Position numbers and translations under genes: made by a program. The notes beneath the pieces are model-generated. The model made no database searches, was not told the DNA's origin, and saw only the letters and a list, made by a program, of their open reading frames with translations. DNA of 64,000 nt from the NCBI GenBank assembly GCA_041736625.1, contig JBGSTG010000014.1, positions 1 to 64,000 on the forward strand, written 5' to 3'. This document shows, in pieces, positions 8,171 through 16,673 of the stretch. Position 1 is the first letter of the stretch. Each line of letters starts with the position of its first letter. This DNA is from M3007 sp041736625 (GTDB lineage Bacteria > Bacteroidota > Bacteroidia > Chitinophagales > Saprospiraceae).

Positions 8171-9031
8171 ATGAAAAAGGCACTCTGGATACCCGCTTTA
8201 GCCCTTGTTTTTTTCTCCGGCGACCGGCTCGCCGGCGGCTGGCTGCAGCAGCAGATCGAACAAAGTCAGTTCCGCTATTCCCGCATGTACCGCGGCGAAG
8301 CCGCAGCCAACATACTGCTGGTGGGCAACTCCCGGGGACTCACCTTTTATCAGCCGTACATCGAATCGATCACCGGCAAAAGCACCTTCAACCTCAGTTA
8401 CAACGGGATGCCGACGGATCTGGCCAAGGTACTGGTGCAAGATTACCTGGACAGATACCCACCGCCGGAACGCATGGTGGTAGACATCACGACCTGCGAC
8501 CGCCGGAACGACCAACTGCTCGCCGACTTTGTGCCCTACGCCCGGTATTCCACCCGAATCGACACCCTGATCGCGTCCCGAATGACCTGGGTGTGGTGGG
8601 CTGGGCGCCTGTCCAATCTGTTCTGCGCAAACAACGAGGTGTCTCAGCGCGCCCTGTACTACCTAAATCGCAGCGATGAAAGCTGGTTGCTCGACCGCGT
8701 CATCAACCCGGAACTCGCCGCGAAACAGTTGAACAACCCTCCGATCATCAATCCCAACGAATACCTGATCGCCCAACTCCGGGAAATGGTGGCCTATGCC
8801 CGCGCCAAAGGCGTTTCCGTTGAACTGGTTATTGGCCCATATTATCCCGGATATGCCGTTCAACGGCTGGACGACCTCAAGGCGGCCATCGAACAAGCCA
8901 CCGGCCTGACCGTGCGCGATTACCGGGCGGCACTAACCGATCCCAGCGGGTTTGGGGATTTGAGCCACCCGAACGTGGCGGGAAGCAAAATGTATCTGGA
9001 TATGTTACATCGGGATGAAGTGTTTCCGTAA
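8171..9031 (+). CDS. SGNH-like secreted protein, AlgX/AlgJ-like partner of MBOAT
   Basis: A 286-residue protein with an N-terminal hydrophobic segment (signal or anchor, about 3-18) and a degenerate SGNH fold. LLVGNSRG (GNSR at 52-55) occupies the place of the GDS serine block, and DLSHPN (D263, H266) occupies the place of the terminal Asp-His pair. Proteins of this shape follow MBOAT genes and act as the periplasmic transferase that puts the acyl group on the glycan (AlgJ, AlgX, WssI as family examples). It starts 6 bases after the MBOAT stop codon. I could not assign it to a named family with certainty; DUF1574-like is an alternative. Confidence 0.72.
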   Translation: MKKALWIPALALVFFSGDRLAGGWLQQQIEQSQFRYSRMYRGEAAANILLVGNSRGLTFYQPYIESITGKSTFNLSYNGMPTDLAKVLVQDYLDRYPPPERMVVDITTCDRRNDQLLADFVPYARYSTRIDTLIASRMTWVWWAGRLSNLFCANNEVSQRALYYLNRSDESWLLDRVINPELAAKQLNNPPIINPNEYLIAQLREMVAYARAKGVSVELVIGPYYPGYAVQRLDDLKAAIEQATGLTVRDYRAALTDPSGFGDLSHPNVAGSKMYLDMLHRDEVFP

Positions 9032-9044
9032 AAAAGCCTGAATT

Positions 9045-10166
9045 TTGGAGACCAATGCACCCCTCGCCTCCGCTGAACGGTGGCGCCTCATCCTCGGCCG
9101 CGAATCCGATCCGGAAAATGACGTGCCGCTCGACGCGCATGCCCGTGGCATGGACAAAGTGCTGGAACAGCTTTACCAACCGGGCGACCGTCGTGGCGGG
9201 CTCGGCGCCTCCAACCCAAGCGTAAACCGATGGCTCGGCGACATACGGCGCTACTTCCCCGCACCTGTGGTGCAGGTCATGCAGCGCGACGCCCTGGAGC
9301 GCCTGAACCTCACCCGTATGCTGCTGGAGCCCGAACTGCTCGAAGGGCTGGAACCCGACGTGCACCTGGCAGGCGCGCTGTTGGCGCTGCGCGACGCGCT
9401 GCCCGACACAACACGCGCGACCGCCCGCCAGGTGATCGCCCGGGTGGTGGCCGATCTGGAAAAAAAATGGCGTCTGCCCCTGCTCAGTGCCGCCCGCAGG
9501 GCCCTGCGCAGCCATCGGCGCAGCATGCGTCCGCGTCCGGCCGACATAGACTGGCCGCGTACCATTTATCGCAACCTCAAAAACTACCAGCCCGATCTGA
9601 AAACGGTGATTCCCGAAAAACTGACGGGATTTGCCCGCCAGGGCCGGGCCCTGCAACGCGTGATCCTGCTGGCAGATCAGAGCGGCTCCATGGCCGCGTC
9701 GGTCGTGTACGCAGGTGTGCTGGGCGCCGTGCTCGCCTCCCTGCCGGCACTCGACACCCGGTTTGTGGCGTTCGACACCGCCGTGGTCGACCTGAGTGCG
9801 TACCTTGAGGAGCCGGTCGACCTGCTTTTCGGCATACAGCTTGGCGGCGGAACCGACATAGCCGGCGCCTTGGGCTACGCGCAAATGCTGATCGAAAAAC
9901 CCGGGGAAACCATTTTGTTCCTGATCAGCGACCTGTACGAAGGGGGAAGTCGCGCCGCAATGCTGCAACAGATGGAGCAGATGGCCCGTTCCGGCGTGCG
10001 CGTGGTCGCCCTCCTGGCGCTGAGCGACGAGGGCGCCCCGGCGTACGATCGCGACAACGCTACGGCGCTGGCGGCCATGGGCATACCTGCATTTGCGTGT
10101 ACCCCCGACGAATTCGCGGATGTGCTGGTTCGGGCGCTGGAGGGAAAGCTGCCCGGGCGGCGATGA
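9045..10166 (+). CDS. VWA domain protein (CoxE-like)
   Basis: A 373-residue cytoplasmic protein whose C-terminal half is a von Willebrand A domain with a complete metal-ion-dependent adhesion site: DQSGS at 211-215, T270 in GGGTD and D296 in ISDLY. Residues 1-200 are Arg- and Leu-rich and predicted helical. This layout matches CoxE-type VWA proteins, which usually partner a MoxR-type AAA+ ATPase, but no such ATPase is in the window. The frame opens with TTG at 9045, 13 bases after the preceding gene, without an obvious ribosome-binding site. The next in-frame ATG is residue 36, so the start is uncertain. A link to the exopolysaccharide operon is positional only. Confidence 0.8.
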   Translation: METNAPLASAERWRLILGRESDPENDVPLDAHARGMDKVLEQLYQPGDRRGGLGASNPSVNRWLGDIRRYFPAPVVQVMQRDALERLNLTRMLLEPELLEGLEPDVHLAGALLALRDALPDTTRATARQVIARVVADLEKKWRLPLLSAARRALRSHRRSMRPRPADIDWPRTIYRNLKNYQPDLKTVIPEKLTGFARQGRALQRVILLADQSGSMAASVVYAGVLGAVLASLPALDTRFVAFDTAVVDLSAYLEEPVDLLFGIQLGGGTDIAGALGYAQMLIEKPGETILFLISDLYEGGSRAAMLQQMEQMARSGVRVVALLALSDEGAPAYDRDNATALAAMGIPAFACTPDEFADVLVRALEGKLPGRR

Positions 10167-10178
10167 CGGCGGTAAGGG

Positions 10179-11990
10179 TCACTGCACGGTGTCGCCCCGC
10201 AGGATCCGATATCGCTTGCGGGCCTCAACGGCAAATACGCTGCCGGAGTATTCGATGAACACTTTTTCGTAGAGCGTCTTCGCTTTTTCCTTGTCGTTCA
10301 GGTGGGTTTCATACAGGCCGGCCATGGCGAACAGCGCGTTGTCGGCGCGAATGCCGTCGACGTACTTTTCCACCACCTCGCCGTACAGGCGGGCGGCGAG
10401 GGCATAGTCCTGGCGTTTCGTGGCGATTTGGGCCTGCAGGTACAGGATGTCGTCTTGCAGGGCATGTTCCGGGAAATCGCGGCGCAGGGTGTCGAGTTTT
10501 TGGAGGGCCTCATCGAACCGGTTTTGGTACACCATCAGCTCGGCGCCGGAGTACAGGGAGATGGCGTCGGCGGTGGTGTCGAGGTTCAGGTTATCCATGA
10601 TAAAAACGGACAGGTCAAGCGCGTCATTGGCGATGAGGCGGGAAGTGGCGGCCTTGAGGATGTTGCATTGGGACTGTGCCCATTCGAAGTCGCCGTTGAA
10701 ATAGGAGAGGCGTGCATTTTTGAATCGCGCCTCCTGTCCGAGGGTTTCCTCCTTGAAGTCTTTGTCCACCTGGCTGTACAGCAGGGTGCTTTCCCAAATT
10801 TCGCCCTGAATAAGGTAATAGTCGGCCAGATCGATCTTGGTACGGGCGACATCCTCGGCGGTCAGTCCCGGCACTTTCAGTTGCGATTCGAGCAAGGTAA
10901 CGGCTTTGCCGACGTTGTTCAGATACAGCGCTTCCAGTTGGGCCAGTTGGAGCACAATGGGGGCCGTACTCCGGTTGCTGGGGAACTGGGCGAGGAACGC
11001 TTCGTAGTCTTTCTCCAGCGTCAGCAATTCGGCCTGGGTGTACGAAAACCCTTCGGTGATCTTCCGGCGCCGGCAGTCGAGGCTGCCTTGCATGGCGGCG
11101 AAAAAATACGGGTTGTTGATGTTTTGCAACCCGACGATGTAGTTGTAGGCTTCAACGGCGGTGTCGTAGTCTTTGGCGTCTGCGGCGGTTTCCGCCAGTT
11201 GAAAAATGCGCCGCCCGTTTTCACTGAACCGGCGGTCGAGCGCCTTGTACTGGCGAAGCGCGCTTTTATAGTCTTTGGTTTGCACAAAAGACCAGGCCAG
11301 CAGCTCGATGAAATCCGGATTTTCGGTTTTCTGGATGCGTTCGTAGAGTTGGGCCTGGAGCTCCTCAAAGTCGGCAGGCGAAAGGTAGCGGGCGAGCAGC
11401 GTCTGAACGGTGCCGGTTTTGGTGGGGTCGTCGGCGATGCTGTTGAGGTATTGTTCGATCATTTTGCCCGTTTCGCCCTTCCGGCGATACAGCTCACCCA
11501 GGTTAAAGGCAAACCGGTTGGGGTCCTTGAGCACTTGGGCGCCGGTCTCGTACGTTTTGGTCGCGTAGTCGTAGCGGCTTTTACCGGTGAACAGGTTGGC
11601 CAGGCGGCTGATGGAGTTGAAATCGGGCGGCATGTTTTTGATGGCCAGGTCGTATTGCTCCTCGGCTTCGGGCAAACGACCCGCTTTTTCGAGCAGCGAA
11701 CCGTACGTGACGTAGAGGGCGTAGTTGCGCGGCTCTTTTTTGATGCGTTTTTTGATCGCCTTGTCACCGGTGTCGTAGTCTTCCAGATTGACCAGGCAAT
11801 CTATGTAGCGGTTAAAAAAGTACTCGTTCCGGTCGTCCTGTTCCAGCAGTTGCTGGTAAATGGTCGCTGCCTTGGCGTACTCGCCGTTGATGAAATACTG
11901 GTTCGCCAGGTTGGGATTCTGTGCCTGCGCCGGCGCGATTGCCGCCAGAAAAGCGATCAAAACAAGGGCAATGTTCGTGTTACTGTTCAT
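10179..11990 (-). CDS. Secreted TPR-repeat protein
   Basis: A 603-residue protein with a cleavable signal peptide (hydrophobic core about residues 7-20, ending APAQAQ) followed by tetratricopeptide repeats through most of the length, for example NQYFINGEYAKAATIYQQLL at the N-terminus and ADNALFAMAGLYE near the C-terminus. Such proteins are periplasmic or outer-membrane-associated scaffolds in Bacteroidota; no enzyme domain is seen. The open frame continues far upstream on this strand across aspS, but that part is an artefact. The ATG at 11990 directly precedes a signal peptide, and a TAATTTTG -7 box lies at 12032-12039. It converges with the VWA gene and diverges from aspS. Confidence 0.87.
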   Translation of the reverse strand: MNSNTNIALVLIAFLAAIAPAQAQNPNLANQYFINGEYAKAATIYQQLLEQDDRNEYFFNRYIDCLVNLEDYDTGDKAIKKRIKKEPRNYALYVTYGSLLEKAGRLPEAEEQYDLAIKNMPPDFNSISRLANLFTGKSRYDYATKTYETGAQVLKDPNRFAFNLGELYRRKGETGKMIEQYLNSIADDPTKTGTVQTLLARYLSPADFEELQAQLYERIQKTENPDFIELLAWSFVQTKDYKSALRQYKALDRRFSENGRRIFQLAETAADAKDYDTAVEAYNYIVGLQNINNPYFFAAMQGSLDCRRRKITEGFSYTQAELLTLEKDYEAFLAQFPSNRSTAPIVLQLAQLEALYLNNVGKAVTLLESQLKVPGLTAEDVARTKIDLADYYLIQGEIWESTLLYSQVDKDFKEETLGQEARFKNARLSYFNGDFEWAQSQCNILKAATSRLIANDALDLSVFIMDNLNLDTTADAISLYSGAELMVYQNRFDEALQKLDTLRRDFPEHALQDDILYLQAQIATKRQDYALAARLYGEVVEKYVDGIRADNALFAMAGLYETHLNDKEKAKTLYEKVFIEYSGSVFAVEARKRYRILRGDTVQ

Positions 11991-12031
11991 GGGATAAAAA
12001 GAGTGGTGCCTCGCATGGCGGAGGCGGAGGG

Positions 12032-12057
12032 CAAAATTACCGGAAAATAACGCACAA
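12032..12057 (-). promoter_or_regulatory. Candidate promoter of the TPR protein gene
   Basis: The minus strand has TAATTTTG (12032-12039) matching TAnnTTTG, with TTG at 12055-12057, 15 bases upstream. It lies about 40 bases before the start codon. Confidence 0.5.
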
Positions 12058-12082
12058 TGCCCTGTCGATGTTTCACGGCGCT

Positions 12083-12090
12083 TACCTTTG
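12083..12090 (+). promoter_or_regulatory. -7 element of aspS
   Basis: TACCTTTG matches TAnnTTTG exactly. It lies 35 bases before the ATG at 12126 and favours that start over the in-frame TTG at 12105. Confidence 0.55.
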
Positions 12091-12125
12091 CACTCCCGTG
12101 AACCTTGAACTTTGAACCATTTACC

Positions 12126-13883
12126 ATGTACCGCACGCACACCTGTGGCGCCCTGCGCGCCGAACACATCGGACAAACCGTCACCCTGGCCGGCTGGGCC
12201 GCCATTATTCGCGACAAAGGCTCTATTTTGTGGATCGACCTGCGCGACCGCTACGGCATCACCCAGCTGGTGTTTGATGAAGCGTACACCCCGGCCGATT
12301 TGTTTGCCCTCGCCCGCACAGCAGGCCGCGAATTCGTGCTGCAAGCCACCGGCGAAGTGATCGAGCGTACGTCCAAAACCAACAAGATACCCACCGGCGA
12401 CATCGAGCTCAAGGTCAGCAAGCTGGAAATCCTCAACAAAGCCGAGACGCCGCCATTCAAGATTGAGGACGATACCGACGGCGGCGACGAGCTCCGCATG
12501 CAATACCGTTACCTCGACCTGCGCCGCCATGCCGTGCAGAAAAACCTGCTCTTTCGGAGCAACCTGGCGCTCGAAACACGCAAGTACCTCGCCGACGCCG
12601 GGTTTGCAGAGGTGGAAACGCCTTTCCTCATCAAAAGCACGCCCGAAGGCGCGCGCGACTTCGTGGTGCCCTCGCGCATGAACCCGGGTCAGTTTTACGC
12701 CCTGCCCCAGAGCCCCCAAACCTTCAAGCAGATTCTCATGGTGGCCGGTTTCGACCGCTACTTCCAGATCGTCAAGTGCTTCCGAGACGAAGACCTGCGC
12801 GCCGACCGACAGCCCGAGTTCACCCAGATCGACTGCGAGATGTCGTTCGTGCATCAGGAGGACATCCTGAACACCTTTGAAGGGTTGACCAAACACTTGT
12901 TCCAGGCGACCCTGGGCGTTGAATTGACCGAATTCCCCCGCATGCTGTACGACGACGCCATGCGCCTGTACGGCTCCGACAAGCCCGACCTGCGCTTCGG
13001 TATGGCGTTTGCCGATTTGGCGCATCAGGCCAAAGGCCACGGATTTCCCGTATTCGACCAGGCGGAGGCTGTATTAGCCATCTGCGCACCCGGCTGCGCC
13101 GGCTACTCGCGCAAGCAGCTCGACGAGCTCACGGAATGGGTCAAGCGCCCGCAGATTGGCGCCAAAGGCCTGGTGTACGCGCGTTGGGAGGCGGACGGCA
13201 GCGTGAAATCGTCGGTCGACAAGTTCTTCGACGAGCCAACCCTGAAACAATGGATGGAAGCGGCCGGGGCCAAGCCCGGCGACCTGCTGCTCATTCTGGC
13301 CGGCGAGGAAGAAAAAACGCGCAAGCAACTCGGTGAACTGCGCCTGGAAATGGGCAACCGCCTGGGCCTGCGCGACCCCCAAACGTTCAAGCCGTTGTGG
13401 GTGCTCGACTTCCCGCTGCTGGAATGGGACGAAGACGCCGCCCGCTTCTTCGCCATGCACCACCCCTTCACCTCACCCAAGGCGGAAGACATTGAAAAGA
13501 TGAACAGCGACGACCCGGCGGTGCTCAAAAGCATACGCGCCGACGCGTACGACCTGGTCATCAACGGCGTGGAGATTGGCGGCGGCTCCATCCGGATACA
13601 CGACCGCAGCTTGCAGTCGCGCAACTTCCGCCTCCTGGGCCTCACCGAAGCAGAGGCGGAGGCGCAGTTCGGCTTCCTGCTCGGTGCGTTTGAGTACGGC
13701 GCCCCGCCCCACGGGGGGCTTGCTTTCGGCTTCGATCGGCTCAACGCCGTGATGAACGGCGTAGGCAACATACGCGATTTCATTGCGTTCCCGAAAAACA
13801 ACCAGGGCAGGGATATGATGATCGAGGCGCCGAGCGCGATTGCGGAAGCGCAGTTGAAAGAGTTGGGCATCCAACTCCGCTAA
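12126..13883 (+). CDS. aspS: Aspartyl-tRNA synthetase
   Basis: Class II aminoacyl-tRNA synthetase of 585 residues that charges tRNA-Asp with aspartate in the cytoplasm, the normal length for the bacterial type. Visible parts are the N-terminal OB-fold anticodon-binding domain (MYRTHTCG, VTLAGWA), motif 2 around YFQIVKCFRDEDLRADRQP, the bacterial GAD-type insertion in the middle, and motif 3 GLAFGFDRL near the C-terminus. An in-frame TTG would add seven residues, but the family N-terminus MYRTHTCG and the -7 box at 12083 support ATG 12126. It diverges from the TPR protein gene and ends about 30 bases before the convergent CNNM/CorC-type gene. Confidence 0.97.
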   Translation: MYRTHTCGALRAEHIGQTVTLAGWAAIIRDKGSILWIDLRDRYGITQLVFDEAYTPADLFALARTAGREFVLQATGEVIERTSKTNKIPTGDIELKVSKLEILNKAETPPFKIEDDTDGGDELRMQYRYLDLRRHAVQKNLLFRSNLALETRKYLADAGFAEVETPFLIKSTPEGARDFVVPSRMNPGQFYALPQSPQTFKQILMVAGFDRYFQIVKCFRDEDLRADRQPEFTQIDCEMSFVHQEDILNTFEGLTKHLFQATLGVELTEFPRMLYDDAMRLYGSDKPDLRFGMAFADLAHQAKGHGFPVFDQAEAVLAICAPGCAGYSRKQLDELTEWVKRPQIGAKGLVYARWEADGSVKSSVDKFFDEPTLKQWMEAAGAKPGDLLLILAGEEEKTRKQLGELRLEMGNRLGLRDPQTFKPLWVLDFPLLEWDEDAARFFAMHHPFTSPKAEDIEKMNSDDPAVLKSIRADAYDLVINGVEIGGGSIRIHDRSLQSRNFRLLGLTEAEAEAQFGFLLGAFEYGAPPHGGLAFGFDRLNAVMNGVGNIRDFIAFPKNNQGRDMMIEAPSAIAEAQLKELGIQLR

Positions 13884-13915
13884 GTGGTGTTTGCCGGGAT
13901 AATGCAGCAGCCCGT

Positions 13916-15199
13916 CTACAGGTTGCCGACAGGAGCGATCAGCACCTTGTCAATCTTGCTCTTGTCCATGTCCACGATTTCGAAGCGATACCCCTCGGCT
14001 TCGAAGTGGTCGCCGGTGTTGGGGATGTCGTTCAGGCGGTAAAAGATGTAGCCGGCGAGGGTGGAGTAGTCGACGTCGGGGTCGTCGAATTCCTTGATGG
14101 AAAGGATGTCGCGCAGCTCGTCGATGGGCGTGGTGCCTTCGACCAGCCAGGAGCCGTCCTCGCGGGTGACGATGTTGGGCTCTTCGGTGTCGTCCATGTC
14201 GGGAAGGGCGCCGAAGATGTTCTCCGTCAGGTCGTGCAGGGTGATGATGCCCTGGGTGGAGCCGTACTCGTCGACCACCACGGCGAAGTAGTTGCGCTCT
14301 TTGCGGAAGCGCTCGAGGATCTTGAGGGCGTTCATGCTCTCCGGCACGAAAAGGGGCTGGGTGAGTATTTGTTGGAGGGTGAAGCCCGGTTTCTGGAAGT
14401 TTTCGATGTAGTCGCGCAGTTTGACGACGCCGAGGATGTTTTCCACCGTGTCGTCGCACACCAGAAATTTGGTGTATCCGCTTTCGCGCAGGATGCGCTC
14501 GTTTTCGGCGGTTTCGGCGTTGATGTCAAGCCACTCCAGGTCATTGCGGTGGGTCATGATGGTGTAGGCGTCGCGGTCGGCGAAGCGAAACACGTTGCGG
14601 ATGTACTCGCTTTCCTGTTCCTGAATGACGCCTTGTTGGTTGGCCATCTTGACCATCAGCTTGATCTCTTCTTCCGAAATGCTGTCCTGCGTGTTGGGTT
14701 TGATGAACAGCATGCGCATGAACATTTTGGTCGACCAGCTCAGAAAAACGGAGATGGGGCCGGTGATGCGGGTGATGAACAGCATGGCCGGCGCGAAGGT
14801 GATCGCCAGCGATTCGGCGTGTTGAATGGCGATGTATTTGGGCGCCAGCTCGCCGATGATGAGCGACAGGTAGGTGATGACGGTGACCACGACGGAGATG
14901 GAGATGGGCTCCGCGTATGGCGCCAGAAAGTCGATGTTGAGAAAAAACGGCTCCAGATAGTGCCCGATGGCCACACCGCCGTAGGCACCCTCCACGATGC
15001 TGATGAGGGTAATGCCGATCTGCATGGCCGACAGGTAGTTGTCGATGTTGTCGAGCAAACCCAAGGCAATGGCGGCGTTTACGCTACCCTTGTCTTTCTC
15101 GTTTTCAAGTCTGGAACGCTTGGCCGTGATGAGGGCGATCTCGCCCAGCACCAGGAAACCGTGCAGGACGATGAGTATAAGAATTATCGCAATTTCCAT
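13916..15199 (-). CDS. CNNM/CorC-type hemolysin-family transporter (DUF21-CBS-CorC_HlyC)
   Basis: A 427-residue inner-membrane protein in three parts: an N-terminal DUF21 domain with about four membrane segments (residues 1-185), a tandem CBS pair (about 205-335), and a C-terminal CorC_HlyC domain (about 345-427). Members are linked to Mg2+ or Co2+ efflux and to gliding-associated GldE in this phylum (family knowledge). GldE is an alternative name I cannot exclude, though gldD is not adjacent. The start ATG at 15199 follows a minus-strand TACCTTTG -7 box 11 bases upstream. Confidence 0.9.
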   Translation of the reverse strand: MEIAIILILIVLHGFLVLGEIALITAKRSRLENEKDKGSVNAAIALGLLDNIDNYLSAMQIGITLISIVEGAYGGVAIGHYLEPFFLNIDFLAPYAEPISISVVVTVITYLSLIIGELAPKYIAIQHAESLAITFAPAMLFITRITGPISVFLSWSTKMFMRMLFIKPNTQDSISEEEIKLMVKMANQQGVIQEQESEYIRNVFRFADRDAYTIMTHRNDLEWLDINAETAENERILRESGYTKFLVCDDTVENILGVVKLRDYIENFQKPGFTLQQILTQPLFVPESMNALKILERFRKERNYFAVVVDEYGSTQGIITLHDLTENIFGALPDMDDTEEPNIVTREDGSWLVEGTTPIDELRDILSIKEFDDPDVDYSTLAGYIFYRLNDIPNTGDHFEAEGYRFEIVDMDKSKIDKVLIAPVGNL

Positions 15200-15210
15200 A
15201 TATTACGGCG

Positions 15211-15218
15211 CAAAGGTA
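15211..15218 (-). promoter_or_regulatory. -7 element of the CNNM/CorC gene
   Basis: TACCTTTG on the minus strand, an exact match to TAnnTTTG, 11 bases before the start codon, giving a very short leader. Confidence 0.5.
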
Positions 15219-15300
15219 TTGGTTGGGCGTCAAATGCACGCATTTTTTATCTGCATAATCCACCAAACTTGTTAAAATTTGTTAAAAAATTCAAATGACT

Positions 15301-15330
15301 TTGCAAAAATGAAATAAGCCCTTATTTTTG
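15301..15330 (+). promoter_or_regulatory. Promoter of the ECF sigma factor gene
   Basis: TTG at 15301-15303 and TATTTTTG at 15323-15330 are spaced 19 bases apart, a good Bacteroidota -33/-7 pair. A leader of more than 100 bases would follow. Confidence 0.5.
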
Positions 15331-15451
15331 GGCTGCCTTAAATAACAAAGGCACTTGTTCATCCAACTAAAAATCTTTCGCGTATCGACCGTACCTGTAC
15401 ACCTTACTAAACAATTCTGTTTACCAGGTTAATCAGCAAAACCGTTTGCTC

Positions 15452-16033
15452 ATGCAGGTTATGTCGTTGCTCAACGATCAAGAGCTCATTGCTCGCTACG
15501 TGGATGGAGATGAACAAGCCTTCGAGGTATTGCTCTCCCGTTACAAGTCTAAAATTTACACGTCCATTTACCTGTTCGTAAAAGATCAGGCATTGGCGGA
15601 GGACATTTTCCAGGAAGTCTTCATCAAAATCATTGACACGCTGCGCCGCGGCAAGTACAACCACGAAGGTAAATTCGTGCAGTGGGCCATGCGCATCGCT
15701 TACAACATGTGTGTGGACTACCACCGCCGCCACAAGCGTCGGGCTCAGGTCAACCCCTCCGATGACTTCGACATTTTTGACGTGCTGCGCCTCAGCGACG
15801 ACGGCCCCGACACCTTGATCATGCGCAGCGAAACGCACCAGCGCATCCGCCGCCTGGTGGATGCCCTGCCGCCCGAGCAGCGCGAAGTGGTGATTCTGCG
15901 GCACTATGCCGACATGAGTTTCAAGGAAATCGCTTCGCTCACCCGCGTGAGCATCAATACCGCCCTCGGCCGTATGCGGTACGCGCTCATCAACATCCGG
16001 AAGATGATGAACGAGCGGGAGATGGCGCTCTGA
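15452..16033 (+). CDS. ECF-family RNA polymerase sigma factor
   Basis: About 193 residues of an extracytoplasmic-function sigma-70 factor, which directs RNA polymerase to a specific promoter set. Region 2 is visible in DQALAEDIFQEVFIKI and KFVQWAMRIAYNMCVDYHRR. Region 4 is the helix-turn-helix in LPPEQREVVILRHYADMSFKEIA. The longest frame opens with a TTG at 15446; ATG 15452 or ATG 15461 is more likely. No anti-sigma factor gene follows. Instead, a hairpin repeat and the GxxExxY gene lie downstream, so any partner gene is elsewhere or was displaced. Its regulon cannot be read from this window. Confidence 0.92.
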   Translation: MQVMSLLNDQELIARYVDGDEQAFEVLLSRYKSKIYTSIYLFVKDQALAEDIFQEVFIKIIDTLRRGKYNHEGKFVQWAMRIAYNMCVDYHRRHKRRAQVNPSDDFDIFDVLRLSDDGPDTLIMRSETHQRIRRLVDALPPEQREVVILRHYADMSFKEIASLTRVSINTALGRMRYALINIRKMMNEREMAL

Positions 16034-16045
16034 TATATCCGTTTT

Positions 16046-16153
16046 GATCCGCGTTCGCGTAGTGATCCGTTTAATCTGTGTTCCATTCCGCTTGTTTCGC
16101 AAATGGAACACAGATTGAACGGATCGCTGCGCGAACACGGATTAGCGCGGATT
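16046..16153. repeat. Long hairpin repeat, left copy flanking the GxxExxY gene
   Basis: The arm starting near 16047 (tccgcgttcgcgtagtgatc, then cgtttaatctgtgttccatt) pairs with the arm from about 16102 to 16152, leaving a loop of roughly a dozen bases. The stem is about 40 bp with few mismatches. The right arm carries the stop codon of the GxxExxY gene. The same arms recur at 16564-16661. Confidence 0.85.
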
Positions 16154-16531
16154 TTTTAAATGATTGTGGAATATTTTCCGTTTAAATTCCGGTTTTTTGC
16201 CGAAATTGAGCAATAGTCCAACTTCTTGTCGTGTTCCCCTGAGGTAATTTATCAACTGATGCTCAAAATCGGAAACGATGTATTCTGTTGCTTTCAACTC
16301 AATAATGATTTTGCCTTCTACTACCAAATCGGCGAAGTATTCTCCCACCTCTTTCCCCCTGAAATATACTTTGATTTGCTTTTGCGCCTCTACCGTCAAT
16401 CCATCCGATATTAGCGCGTGAAACATGGCGTTTTGATATACCTTTTCCAAAAAACCGTAACCAAGTTCATTATACACATCGTAGTAAATCCGCAAGATGC
16501 GGTCTGTCAACTCTTTGTGAAGGAGTTCCAT
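16142..16531 (-). CDS. GxxExxY family protein (PD-(D/E)XK nuclease-like fold)
   Basis: A 129-residue protein with the family-defining motif at G26-x-x-E29-x-x-Y32 (GFLEKVY). Farther on, D68 in YFADLVV and E78-x-K80 in IIIELKA form the core acidic/lysine pattern of PD-(D/E)XK nucleases, followed by the conserved HQLINYL. The biochemical role of the family (TIGR04256) is not established; nuclease activity is inferred from the motif. It lies between two near-identical long hairpins, and its last codons and stop lie in the left hairpin's arm. The gene stands alone, opposite in direction to the sigma factor upstream. Composition is more AT-rich than its neighbours by eye, which fits a mobile or acquired cassette. 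Confidence 0.88.
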   Translation of the reverse strand: MELLHKELTDRILRIYYDVYNELGYGFLEKVYQNAMFHALISDGLTVEAQKQIKVYFRGKEVGEYFADLVVEGKIIIELKATEYIVSDFEHQLINYLRGTRQEVGLLLNFGKKPEFKRKIFHNHLKNPR

Positions 16532-16563
16532 AATGAAGCGTGTTTTGTTAAAAAATCCGTTTT

Positions 16564-16661
16564 AATCCGTGTTCGCGCAGCGATCCGTTTAATCTGTGTT
16601 CTATTTCTCTTGTTTCGAAAATAGAACACAGATTAAACGGATCGCTGCGCGAACACAGATT
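16564..16661. repeat. Long hairpin repeat, right copy flanking the GxxExxY gene
   Basis: The left arm 16564-16606 pairs with 16618-16661 across a loop of about 11 bases. Apart from one mismatch near the base, the roughly 43-bp stem is perfect. Both arms contain tgttcgcgcagcgatccgtt, shared with the copy at 16046-16153. It lies between the GxxExxY start codon and the end of hisS. Confidence 0.88.
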
Positions 16662-16673
16662 TAAACAACGAAA

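Noticed and set aside
10302..12050. A 582-codon open frame on the plus strand opposite the TPR protein gene
   Set aside because: It mirrors the TPR gene in moderately GC-rich DNA, is full of low-complexity Gly/Val/Gln sequence, and has no recognisable domain. The minus strand encodes a signal peptide and TPR repeats.
14006..15298. A 430-codon open frame on the plus strand opposite the CNNM/CorC-type gene
   Set aside because: Composition is Val-, Asp- and Gly-rich antisense; the minus strand has the full DUF21-CBS-CorC domain order.
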